Assembly: GCA_021838445.1 (NCBI GenBank)
Contig: JAKCDU010000018.1
Location: 1 to 64,000, forward strand
Length of the DNA stretch: 64,000 nt
DNA from: Actinomycetes bacterium
Lineage (GTDB): Bacteria > Actinomycetota > Acidimicrobiia > Acidimicrobiales > Palsa-688
Direction: 5' to 3'
In this document: positions 57,029-64,000 of the stretch, piece after piece
Layout: each line of letters starts with the position of its first letter
Numbering within the stretch: position 1 is the stretch's first letter
The notes under the pieces: model-generated
Seen by the model: only the letters and a program-made list of their open reading frames with translations
What the model was told of the DNA's origin: nothing
Databases searched by the model: none
Translations under genes and position numbers: made by a program

Positions 57029-59475
57029 TAGCGCTCCTCCCGATTGGTGACCAGCACTCCGGCGCCGACCAGGTCTGACATTGAAGCGGTGTCGATCCCG
57101 AGCAGCGAGGCACAGATCTGCGCGGTGTGCTCGCCGATGACGGGAGCCGGGCCGCAGCGCGGTGAACCCATGCGCGTCCCGGTGAAGGCGGTGCCCTCCA
57201 CGATCAGCGGACCACATCCGGGCTGCTCCAGCCCGGTCGGGTAGCCCCGCCCGGCGAAGACGGGATGGTCGATCTCGAGGCGGGGGTGCACGGCCCGCCC
57301 GGCCGCCACACCGGCGGCTTGGAGGCGGCCCTCGATCTCGCCACCGTCCTGATCGCGCAGCCACGAGGCGAGGAGCCGGTCGATGTCGTCGCGGTGCTCG
57401 AGCCGACCGGTCGCACCCCGCCAGGCCGGCCGATCGGGGACGGCGCCATCGGAGACGCCGAGCAGGGCCCGCCAGGCGTCGTCACCGGTCACGGTCAGCG
57501 CCAGCCAGGTCTCGTCGCCACCCTGGTCGTCGGCACAGCGGTACAGGCCCCAGGGGGCGTGCTCCCGGCTGCGGTTACCCGTGGGCTGGAGGGTCCCGGG
57601 GTTCAGGCTCTCGGCGGCCAGCAGGTCGCCCAGGAGGAACGACACCACTTCGAACTGCGCCAGGTCGATGTGGTAGCCGGTGCCGGTGAGCCGCCGGGCC
57701 CGGACCGCGGCCAGGGCAGCCAGCGCCACCAGCCGCCCGGCCAGATGGTCGGGGTGGATGGACATGACCCCCCTGGGGGCGTCCGGTCCGTGGGACCACA
57801 GCCAGGTGAGACCGCCGGCGGCGCGGGCGCTCGGACCGTAGCCTTTGCGCGCCGCCCAGGGCCCCCGGTTGCCGTAGAGCTGGGTGCTCACCATGATCGC
57901 CGCCGGGTGGGCGGCGTGCACCGCGTCCCATCCGAGCCCGAGCCGCTCGATGACGCCGGTGGCGTTGTTCTCGAGGATCACGTCCACCGAGGGCAGGAGT
58001 TGTCGCACCAGGCGGCGCCCCTCCGCGTCGCCCAGGTCGACTCCGAAGCCCAGCTTGCCGCGGGCCACGGTGGCGAAGGCCGGGTTCATCTCCCCGCCCA
58101 TCACCATCCGCTGGAAGTCCGGCCGGCGGGGGTGCTCCAACTTGATGACCTCGGCGCCCCATTCACCGAGGAGCCGCGCCGCCTCGGGGACGGCGACGCC
58201 GGAGCCGATCTCGAGGATGCGCAGCCCCGCGAGGGGAAGGGTGGCACCCGCAGCGGTACCTCCGGCGGCACGACCGGTGCCGGTGGTGCCGGTGGTGCCG
58301 GTGGTGCCGGTGGTGCCGGTGGGGGCGGTGGCGTCGGGGGCGGGCCGCGGGCCCGGTCGCGCCGGCCAACTCGGGGGGTTGCCCGCATCGGCCGGGCGGA
58401 AGTCGACCCTTTCGCCGTTGACGCTGAACAGACCCGACTGCAGCCGGCACCGGCCCTCGGCAAGGCCGACCTCGGTGAAGGTCCGGCGGGCGGCCACGTG
58501 CTCATTGCCGAGCACCTCGGCCGGGGTCAGCACAGCGGTCACCCGTACCCCGGCCCGGTCCGCGTCGGCGGCCACTTCGGCTCGGGTGCGCGACGCGAAC
58601 ATGGAGGGGAGCCGGGCCATGACCAGCTCCCGCTGCTCGGGTCCGAGCATGGGCTGCTGCCAGTCCGGGCCCGTCCACTCCGGTGGCGAGCCCATCCACG
58701 CGATCAGGCTGCGCCAGTCCGCCGGAGACATCGGCAGCACTATCCGGGCCAGGCCGTCACGGCAGGGGAACAGCGGGTACAGACCGGCCCCCCACCGGGC
58801 CTGATCGCTGTGGTTCTGGCTCCACAGAGGAAGGGCCATGTCGGTGCACCCGGCGAGCGCCAGGACCGACGAGACATCTACCAGCTCGCCCCGGCCGTCA
58901 TCCCCGGCCCGGTGCAGGGCGATGAGACCGGCGAGCAGCGCGACGATGGCTCCTACGTCCTCGCAGTAGCCACCAGGGGCGGACACCGGAGGCAGCTCCG
59001 GCACGCCCGACCGGTAGACCACCCCGGCCAGGCTCTGAGCCACCAGTTCGCTGGCTGACCAGCCGGCCGCCGGCCCGGCGAGACCGAATGGCGTCACCGA
59101 CACCACCACCAGGTGGGGGTGTCGTTCGGCCAGCTCGGCTGCCGACCACCCGGCGAGCCCCGCCGCCCATCCCCCGGCCACGAGCGCCAGATCGGCGCCG
59201 GCGAGGAGGCCGTCCACCGTGCCCCGATCGTCGGGCCGGTCAGGGTCGGCCGACACGATCAGCTTGCCGCCATTACGAAAAGTGTGGTGCAGGCTGGTGC
59301 CGTCGGGTCCGACCGGGCCCCGACGGCGACCCCGCCCGCCGTCGGGCGGCTCGACGCGGACCACTTCGCCACCGAGATCGGCCAGGGCCCGGCCGGCCAT
59401 GGACCCGTAATCGTCGGTCAGGTCGACGGCGCGCACATCTGCGAGCAGAAAGGCGCAGTTCGCATCGATGGCCAA
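57028..59475 (-). CDS. Fused double-domain CaiB/BaiF (type III) CoA-transferase
   Basis: The 815-residue product contains two tandem class III CoA-transferase domains. The first runs from about residue 5 to 375 (VDLTDDYGSMAGRALADLGGEVVRVEPPDG, with PGGYCEDVGAIVALLAGLIALH). The second runs from about 425 to 815 (ILEIGSGVAVPEAARLLGEWGAEVIKLEHP, then VDVILENNATGVIERLGL). They are joined by a Thr-Gly-Thr repeat linker. TTG 59475 with AAGGGG seven bases upstream is the most likely start. Such enzymes move CoA between acids. Only the second domain clearly keeps the region expected to hold the catalytic aspartate; the first is more diverged. Divergent from the zinc alcohol dehydrogenase. Confidence 0.85.
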   Translation of the reverse strand: MAIDANCAFLLADVRAVDLTDDYGSMAGRALADLGGEVVRVEPPDGGRGRRRGPVGPDGTSLHHTFRNGGKLIVSADPDRPDDRGTVDGLLAGADLALVAGGWAAGLAGWSAAELAERHPHLVVVSVTPFGLAGPAAGWSASELVAQSLAGVVYRSGVPELPPVSAPGGYCEDVGAIVALLAGLIALHRAGDDGRGELVDVSSVLALAGCTDMALPLWSQNHSDQARWGAGLYPLFPCRDGLARIVLPMSPADWRSLIAWMGSPPEWTGPDWQQPMLGPEQRELVMARLPSMFASRTRAEVAADADRAGVRVTAVLTPAEVLGNEHVAARRTFTEVGLAEGRCRLQSGLFSVNGERVDFRPADAGNPPSWPARPGPRPAPDATAPTGTTGTTGTTGTTGTGRAAGGTAAGATLPLAGLRILEIGSGVAVPEAARLLGEWGAEVIKLEHPRRPDFQRMVMGGEMNPAFATVARGKLGFGVDLGDAEGRRLVRQLLPSVDVILENNATGVIERLGLGWDAVHAAHPAAIMVSTQLYGNRGPWAARKGYGPSARAAGGLTWLWSHGPDAPRGVMSIHPDHLAGRLVALAALAAVRARRLTGTGYHIDLAQFEVVSFLLGDLLAAESLNPGTLQPTGNRSREHAPWGLYRCADDQGGDETWLALTVTGDDAWRALLGVSDGAVPDRPAWRGATGRLEHRDDIDRLLASWLRDQDGGEIEGRLQAAGVAAGRAVHPRLEIDHPVFAGRGYPTGLEQPGCGPLIVEGTAFTGTRMGSPRCGPAPVIGEHTAQICASLLGIDTASMSDLVGAGVLVTNREER
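58276..58329. repeat. 9-bp tandem repeat encoding TGT linker
   Basis: Five exact copies of GGTGCCGGT (58276-58320) and a sixth variant follow head to tail, in frame with the minus-strand CoA-transferase, giving repeated Thr-Gly-Thr between the two domains. The length is a multiple of three bases, so slippage changes linker length without frameshift. Confidence 0.85.
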
Positions 59476-59644
59476 GCTCCATCCCCTTCGCGCCGGGGCG
59501 GCGCCCCGAGGTGGCCGCGATGGTAACCGTGGACGCCGAGCCGCGACCGACCGCAGGGCCAGGTGAGGGGACGATCGGCCCTTTACCGGTGGCCGGCGGC
59601 GGTCCAAAGTGGGAGGCAGTGATCGATCGATTGAGGTGATGGTG

Positions 59645-60697
59645 ATGCGTGCGTTGCGTCTGCTCGAGTGGAAGACCGAACCCGAGATCGTCGAGGTCGA
59701 AGATCCCCACCCCGGTCCGGGGCAGGTGGTCATCCGGGTGGGGGGAGCCGGGGCCTGCCACTCGGACCTGCACCTGATGCACGACTTCGGTGGCGACACG
59801 CTTCCGTGGGGTCCCCCCTTCACCCTCGGCCACGAGAACGCCGGTTGGGTCCACGAGCTGGGCGAGGGGGTCACCCACCTGCGGGTGGGGCAAGCCGTGG
59901 CGGTCTACGGCCCGTGGGGTTGCGGCACCTGCGCCCGCTGCCAGCTCGGGATCGAGATCTACTGCGACAATCCGGCCGGGGCGCCGGTGCCCGGAGGGGG
60001 CGGCGGCCTCGGTCTCGACGGCGGCATGGCCGAGTACCTCCTCGTCCCCTCCGCCCGCCACCTGCTGGTCCTGCCCGAAGGGCTCGACCCGGTGCGCGCC
60101 GCCCCACTGACCGATGCCGGCCTGACCCCGTACCACGCGGTGCGCCGCTCTTGGCCCAAACTGGCGCCGGGTGCCACCGCCGTGGTGATCGGCGTGGGCG
60201 GCCTGGGGCACCTGGCGGTGCAGATACTGAAGCAGACCACGGCGGCCCGGGTGGTGGCGGTGGACACGAGGCGCGAGGCGCTCGATCTGGCGACGGCGCT
60301 CGGCGCCGATACGACAGTGCTCGCCGGTGGGCAGGCCGCCGAGGAGATCCGGGCCGCCACCCATGGGATGGGCGCCGACGTGGTCCTCGATCTGGTCGGT
60401 TCGGACGACACCCTGCGGCTCGGCGCAGCCGTTTCCCGTCCCCTCGGTGACCTGACGCTGGTCGGCATCGCCGGGGGCAGCTTGCCCTTCTCCTTCTTCT
60501 CCCAGCCCTACGAGGTGTCGCTGCAGACGACCTACTGGGGGACGAGACCGGAGTTGGTGGAGGTGCTCGACCTGGGGGCGCGCCGTCTGCTGCAACCGCG
60601 GATCACCACCGTCGGCCTCGACGACGCCCTCGACGCCTACCGGCGGATGGCCGCCGGCCAGGTGGAGGGAAGGGTGGTGGTGGTCCCGACCAGTTGA
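59645..60697 (+). CDS. Zinc-dependent NAD(P) alcohol dehydrogenase
   Basis: ATG 59645 (GAGG eight bases upstream) gives 350 residues. Catalytic zinc ligands are in GACHSDLHLMHD and TLGHENAGWV, the structural zinc cysteines in GCGTCARCQLGIEIYCDN, and the cofactor site in VVIGVGGLGHLAVQILK followed by VVAVDTRREALDLA, favouring NAD. It resembles the Adh/Xyl-type MDRs that oxidise primary alcohols. Divergent from the CoA-transferase and possibly part of the same catabolic set. Confidence 0.93.
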   Translation: MRALRLLEWKTEPEIVEVEDPHPGPGQVVIRVGGAGACHSDLHLMHDFGGDTLPWGPPFTLGHENAGWVHELGEGVTHLRVGQAVAVYGPWGCGTCARCQLGIEIYCDNPAGAPVPGGGGGLGLDGGMAEYLLVPSARHLLVLPEGLDPVRAAPLTDAGLTPYHAVRRSWPKLAPGATAVVIGVGGLGHLAVQILKQTTAARVVAVDTRREALDLATALGADTTVLAGGQAAEEIRAATHGMGADVVLDLVGSDDTLRLGAAVSRPLGDLTLVGIAGGSLPFSFFSQPYEVSLQTTYWGTRPELVEVLDLGARRLLQPRITTVGLDDALDAYRRMAAGQVEGRVVVVPTS

Positions 60698-60740
60698 CCG
60701 CCGCCGCCGGCCCACCCCGTTCGAGCCCCCGGCGCGCTGC

Positions 60741-61661
60741 TCAGGTGGTGTAGTGGCCGGCTTCGATGTCTTCGAGCAGGGTCGGCCCGGTGGGCTCCCA
60801 ACCGAGCAGCTGCCGGGTCGCATCGGAAGCGGCCGAGAGGTCATTACCAGCGAAGAGCCCCAGGAAGCCGAAGTGGTCGAGGGCCTGATCGGGTGGCACC
60901 GACGCCGCCGATACCCCGAGTCGGCGCCCTATGGCATTTGCGATGTCGCGGAACGCCACGGCGTCCTCGGCGGTGGCGTGCAGTACGGCGCCCGGAAAGG
61001 CGGACTCGGCGGCCAGGCGAACCAGGCGGGCGGCATCTGACACGTGCACCGCCGACCAGACGTTGGTGCCATCGCCGACGTAGCCCGAGACCCCCTTGCG
61101 GCGGGCGACGTCGACGAACGTGGCGATGAAACCTTCGTCGCCTCGGCCGTGCACGGTGGGGGCGAAGCGCACCACTGAGGACCGCACACCGGTTCCGGCC
61201 AGGGACAGGGCCAACAGCGAGTTGGTGAAGCGCCCCATGAGGGGTGTGCCGCGGATGGCCTCGGGCGGCATCAGGCCGTCGGTTTCGACGGCTGGGCGTC
61301 CGGTGGCGAGACCGGCCACCCCGGACGCGATGACGAGCGGGCGGTCCGAGCCGGCCAGAGCCTGGCCCATGGCCTCCACCGCCCGCCGGTCGGTGGAGGC
61401 GGCCCCGGCAAAGTCGCCCTGCTCGAAGGCCACTTGGTGGTTGAAGGCGAGATGGATGACCCCGTCCGAGTCGGCCGCCGCGGCGGCCAGGCCGGCAGTG
61501 TCGTCCAGGTCGCCGCCCAGGGGGACGGCGCCGGCGGACCGGATGCGATCGGCCGATTCATCGGAGCGGGCCAAGCCCACCACGTCGTGGCCTGATGCGC
61601 GCAGTTCCGGGATGACGGCGGAGCCGATCCAGCCGGACGCGCCGGTGACGAAGAACTTCAT
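60741..61661 (-). CDS. NAD(P)-dependent epimerase/reductase (extended SDR)
   Basis: The 306-residue product has the extended-SDR start [36 protein letters not shown] and [12 protein letters not shown], then [27 protein letters not shown] with [18 protein letters not shown]. The usual catalytic YxxxK is not evident; the region reads [10 protein letters not shown], so it may be an atypical SDR. Its promoter is shared with a divergent TetR gene, which probably represses it. Substrate unknown. Confidence 0.88.
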   Translation of the reverse strand: MKFFVTGASGWIGSAVIPELRASGHDVVGLARSDESADRIRSAGAVPLGGDLDDTAGLAAAAADSDGVIHLAFNHQVAFEQGDFAGAASTDRRAVEAMGQALAGSDRPLVIASGVAGLATGRPAVETDGLMPPEAIRGTPLMGRFTNSLLALSLAGTGVRSSVVRFAPTVHGRGDEGFIATFVDVARRKGVSGYVGDGTNVWSAVHVSDAARLVRLAAESAFPGAVLHATAEDAVAFRDIANAIGRRLGVSAASVPPDQALDHFGFLGLFAGNDLSAASDATRQLLGWEPTGPTLLEDIEAGHYTT

Positions 61662-61682
61662 GGTGACACTCCTTGATCGGGG

Positions 61683-61735
61683 GTTGATGTCAGCTTATGA
61701 CGTCAACCTACCCGTGATGTCAGTAACTGTCAACA
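61683..61735. promoter_or_regulatory. Two related TetR operator candidates
   Basis: Site 1: GTTGATGTCA (61683-61692), five bases, TGACGTCAAC (61698-61707), 9 of 10 paired. Site 2: TGATGTCAG (61715-61723), three bases, CTGTCAACA (61727-61735), a weaker copy. Both lie in the 79-base divergent region between the SDR and TetR genes. Confidence 0.6.
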
Positions 61736-61740
61736 GTAGT

Positions 61741-62346
61741 ATGGGCGGCGTGGGACGTTGGGAGCCGAACAGCCGGGGCCGTTTGCAGGCCGCCGCGCTG
61801 ACCCTGTTCGCTGAACGGGGTTTCGACCAGACGACCACGGCGGAGATCGCCGCCCGGGCCGGGGTGACCGAGCGCACCTTCTTCCGTCACTTCGCCGATA
61901 AGCGGGAGGTGCTCTTCGGGGGACACGAGGAGCTGCGCAATCGCATCGTGGCGGCCGTCGCCGAGGCTCCCGCCCCCGCTGGTCCCCTCGACGCGGTCAT
62001 GGCCGGGCTGGAGTCGGCGGCCGGGATGCTGGGGCAGTTCCCCCGGGAGCTGTCGTGGCGGCGCCAGACGGTCATCGCTTCCAACCCAGAGCTGCGCGAG
62101 CGGGAGCTGGCCAAACTCGCCGACTACGCCGCCGCGGTTGCCGGGGTGCTACGCGACCGGGGGGTGAAGGACCCAGCTGCCGTCCTGGCCGCCGAGGTTG
62201 GCATGACGGTGATGCGCGTCGCCCTCGAGCGCTGGGCCGGAGGGGCCGACGGTCGGCCACTGGTCGATGTGATGAACGACTGCATGTCCGAGATGAGCGC
62301 GGTTACGGCCGCCGCCCGATCGGAGGCCGGAGACCGGTCCGGCTAG
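61741..62346 (+). CDS. TetR-family regulator
   Basis: The 201-residue product has the [52 protein letters not shown], close to actinobacterial TetR regulators of oxidoreductases. ATG 61741 lacks a good ribosome site; GTG 61750 or a leaderless message are alternatives. The track ORF starts far upstream within antisense of the SDR. Divergent organisation and two operator-like repeats suggest autorepression and SDR control. Confidence 0.9.
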   Translation: MGGVGRWEPNSRGRLQAAALTLFAERGFDQTTTAEIAARAGVTERTFFRHFADKREVLFGGHEELRNRIVAAVAEAPAPAGPLDAVMAGLESAAGMLGQFPRELSWRRQTVIASNPELRERELAKLADYAAAVAGVLRDRGVKDPAAVLAAEVGMTVMRVALERWAGGADGRPLVDVMNDCMSEMSAVTAAARSEAGDRSG

Positions 62347-62369
62347 ACCCCACGCGGGCCGGTCCCGGG

Positions 62370-62388
62370 TCGGGGCGCCCGGCCCCGA
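62370..62388. terminator. Hairpin between convergent TetR and ATP-grasp genes
   Basis: TCGGGGC and GCCCCGA pair across a five-base loop. It lies 24 bases after the TetR stop and 53 bases before the ATP-grasp stop. There is no T-tract. Confidence 0.5.
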
Positions 62389-62440
62389 TGGTTCGGCTAC
62401 CTGACGAGCGGTGGGAGCGGCAAAGCCACGCCCGACCCCG

Positions 62441-63739
62441 CTACCGGTCCTCGAACTCGTAGACGGGGCGCACTCTGCTGTGGACCTCGCCGGGGATGGA
62501 ATGAAGGGTGGCCAGGTCCGGCGCCGCGCCCTGCACGCCGAGGACGTACTCGAAGAAGCCCCGGCGCCAATCGAGGTCGTCTCCCCCCACCTTGTTGGTC
62601 GCCACCCTGGTCACGCCAGGGATCGTCGCGGCATCCGACACCCCCTCGACCGCCACCAGCCGGCGTGCCCCGACCGGAGGTTGGAGGAAGTACTCGAACT
62701 GGTAGGGGCCGACTCCGGCCAGGGCCGGGTCGATCACCGGGGCGCGGGACGGGTCGAACGCGTGAGCCCCGCCCAGCGCGCTGCGGACCGTCAGCTCCAC
62801 GAGCGGAACCCCGGCCGAGCGGTAGAGATCGGACATCCCTCGGCCGGCCATGCGCCCGTTGACCTCGATGACCCGCAGGCCGGCGTCGGTGAGCTTCAGC
62901 TCGGTGTGGGTCGACCCCCACGACACGCCCAGAGCGGTGGCGGCCCGGGCGGCGAGGGTGGCGGCCTCCTCCCATGCGTCGAGCTGGATGGGGGCGGGAA
63001 GCACGTCCCCGGTCTCGCGGAAGGGAGGGGCCAGCGGGAACTTGGCCATGACGCCGATGGTGGTCGGCTCACCGTCGGTGAAGACGGTCTCCACCGACAG
63101 GAAGTCTCCGAGAGGTGACCAGGGCACCTCCCTCGGTGGGAGCAACCGGCCCTCGACCACGAAGTCCTCGTCCACCCCTCCCGCGGCCGCCGCGGTGAGG
63201 TGCTCAACCACTTCGCGTGAATCGGCCACCGCGGCGGTTTGGCGGCTCGCCGCGCTAGCCACGGGCTTTACCACCGCCGGCCAAATCATCCCCGCCAGCT
63301 GCGCCGCCAGTTGGTCCGGGGGCGACTTTGGTGACACGCGAACCACCGGGGGCGTGGGGATGTCCGCGGCCCGCAGGGCGCTCCGCTGAAGGTACTTGTC
63401 GGTGAGCCGCTGGGCTGTAGCCGAGGTGTGCGAGGGGAGGCCCAGGCCCAGGGCCAGTTGGCTGGTCAACTCCAGGTCCGAATCGTTGAATGTCACGATG
63501 CCGTCGAGGTGAAGGTCGGCCAGCCGCTGGCAGACCGTCGCGGGGTCAACCTCCTGGGCGTCCACCACCGGCCCGAGGCGGGACATGATCCTACGATCGG
63601 GTTCGGCCAGCGGGCGGCTGACCACCCAGATCAGATCGCAGAAGTGGCTTACCGCGTCGCGCAGGCGGAACGTCCCCGACGAGCCCACGCCGAAGACGAC
63701 CGCCAGCCTGGGCCGCCTGTCCGTACCCGCTTCGGCCAC
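62441..63739 (-). CDS. ATP-grasp domain ligase
   Basis: GTG 63739 (GGGGG about five bases upstream) gives 432 residues. The central ATP-grasp core is visible: LTDKYLQRSALRAADIPTPPVVRV, then WPAVVKPVASAASRQTAAV (the glycine-rich binding loop) and the metal-binding GLRVIEVNGRMAGRGMSDLYRSAG. The N-terminal domain (RLAVVFGVGSSGTFRLRDAV) resembles the pre-ATP-grasp Rossmann domain. Family members form amide or peptide bonds from a carboxylate and an amine using ATP. The partners are unknown; relatives include dipeptide ligases. Confidence 0.85.
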   Translation of the reverse strand: MAEAGTDRRPRLAVVFGVGSSGTFRLRDAVSHFCDLIWVVSRPLAEPDRRIMSRLGPVVDAQEVDPATVCQRLADLHLDGIVTFNDSDLELTSQLALGLGLPSHTSATAQRLTDKYLQRSALRAADIPTPPVVRVSPKSPPDQLAAQLAGMIWPAVVKPVASAASRQTAAVADSREVVEHLTAAAAGGVDEDFVVEGRLLPPREVPWSPLGDFLSVETVFTDGEPTTIGVMAKFPLAPPFRETGDVLPAPIQLDAWEEAATLAARAATALGVSWGSTHTELKLTDAGLRVIEVNGRMAGRGMSDLYRSAGVPLVELTVRSALGGAHAFDPSRAPVIDPALAGVGPYQFEYFLQPPVGARRLVAVEGVSDAATIPGVTRVATNKVGGDDLDWRRGFFEYVLGVQGAAPDLATLHSIPGEVHSRVRPVYEFEDR

Positions 63740-64000
63740 CGCACCCCCAGTGTGTGTCGTCCCCGCCAAGGCCACCGTGAAAGCTAACAGAGGTCGTTCC
63801 CGGTGCGAGCTGTCAGGTCGCCGTTGGGTTGGATGCGGCTGCCCGGCAGATCGACCGGGGCGCCGTGGGTAGGTAGCGGCGATCTGCAGGACGAGTCGGA
63901 GCTGGCGGCAGTACATCGACGCCATGGCGGGCAGCATGCAGATGTACTTCGAGCTCCGGGATCGACATGACCGACGCTACTGAGAAGCCGTCCGCCGGGT
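63740..64000. other. Upstream region of ATP-grasp gene, no supported gene
   Basis: The last 261 bases hold no convincing complete gene. On the plus strand a short frame ending at 63983 reads RSWRQYIDAMAGSMQMYFELRD, but it has no good start. An ATG at 63967 (MTDATEKPSAG) could begin a gene that runs off the window. Both are too short to judge. Confidence 0.4.

Noticed and set aside
58276-58329. CRISPR-like repeat array
   Set aside because: Units are 9 bp without spacers and are in frame within a gene; no CRISPR array was seen anywhere in the window.

Overview
The window is GC-rich (roughly 70%), densely packed bacterial chromosome. GTG starts and 1-4 base stop/start overlaps (ATGA, GTGA) are common. 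Several markers point to an actinobacterium: a MshA-type mycothiol glycosyltransferase, an RsiG-like c-di-GMP protein, an Rv0500A-type DNA-binding gene next to proC, a Rex / hem cluster, a CobA-HemD fusion, a complete 14-gene nuo operon beside a menaquinone-reductase-like gene, HspR/Hsp20, and several probable F420-dependent enzymes. The gene content would fit an uncultured Acidimicrobiia-like lineage, but that placement is inference and no rRNA or ribosomal protein gene is present to fix it.

Layout. 1-4.2 kb: an MFS exporter cut by the window edge and a membrane GAF-GGDEF-EAL c-di-GMP enzyme. 4.3-9.6 kb: a deazaflavin oxidoreductase, a DUF885 peptidase-like gene, then a scarred accessory island at a tRNA-Lys gene. 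The island holds a truncated tRNA copy, a shrunken copy of the DUF885 3' end, a RelE/ParE remnant and three toxin-antitoxin modules, each with a candidate operator. 9.7-17.8 kb: a DksA-like zinc protein, a carboxyltransferase, a SprT-like metallopeptidase and a histidine phosphatase on the minus strand, then MoaD, a membrane protein, RsiG-like, a frameshifted small ORF, an XRE regulator and MshA on the plus strand, followed by proC. 17.9-28.5 kb: an excisionase-fold regulator, a SAM hydroxide adenosyltransferase-like gene, rex, and the tetrapyrrole genes (met8-like, hemA, hemC, cobA-hemD, later hemB, hemL), interrupted by a Ddn/TetR pair and an hsp20/hspR pair. 28.5-46.5 kb: menJ-like reductase and nuoA-N. 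46.5-64 kb: an accessory metabolic region with TetR regulators, an HsaA-like monooxygenase, a SnoaL-like protein, P450, MFS, dCTP deaminase, a two-domain LigD without ligase, a fused CaiB/BaiF CoA-transferase, a luciferase-like monooxygenase, zinc alcohol dehydrogenase, an extended SDR and an ATP-grasp ligase.

How the genes fit together. Complex I passes electrons to menaquinone, Rex reads the NADH/NAD ratio, and the hem genes supply heme and siroheme for the same respiratory chain. The GGDEF-EAL enzyme and the RsiG-like protein are a possible producer/reader pair for c-di-GMP. The reader's gene is in tight, apparently translationally coupled array with an XRE regulator and the first mycothiol biosynthesis gene.

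The observations most worth following are the RsiG-like gene with its frameshifted small neighbour, the tandem-duplication scar around tRNA-Lys, and the SAM hydroxide adenosyltransferase that seems to need a CTG start and lacks the usual active-site histidine. No CRISPR array, prophage, transposase or obvious biosynthetic megacluster was found.
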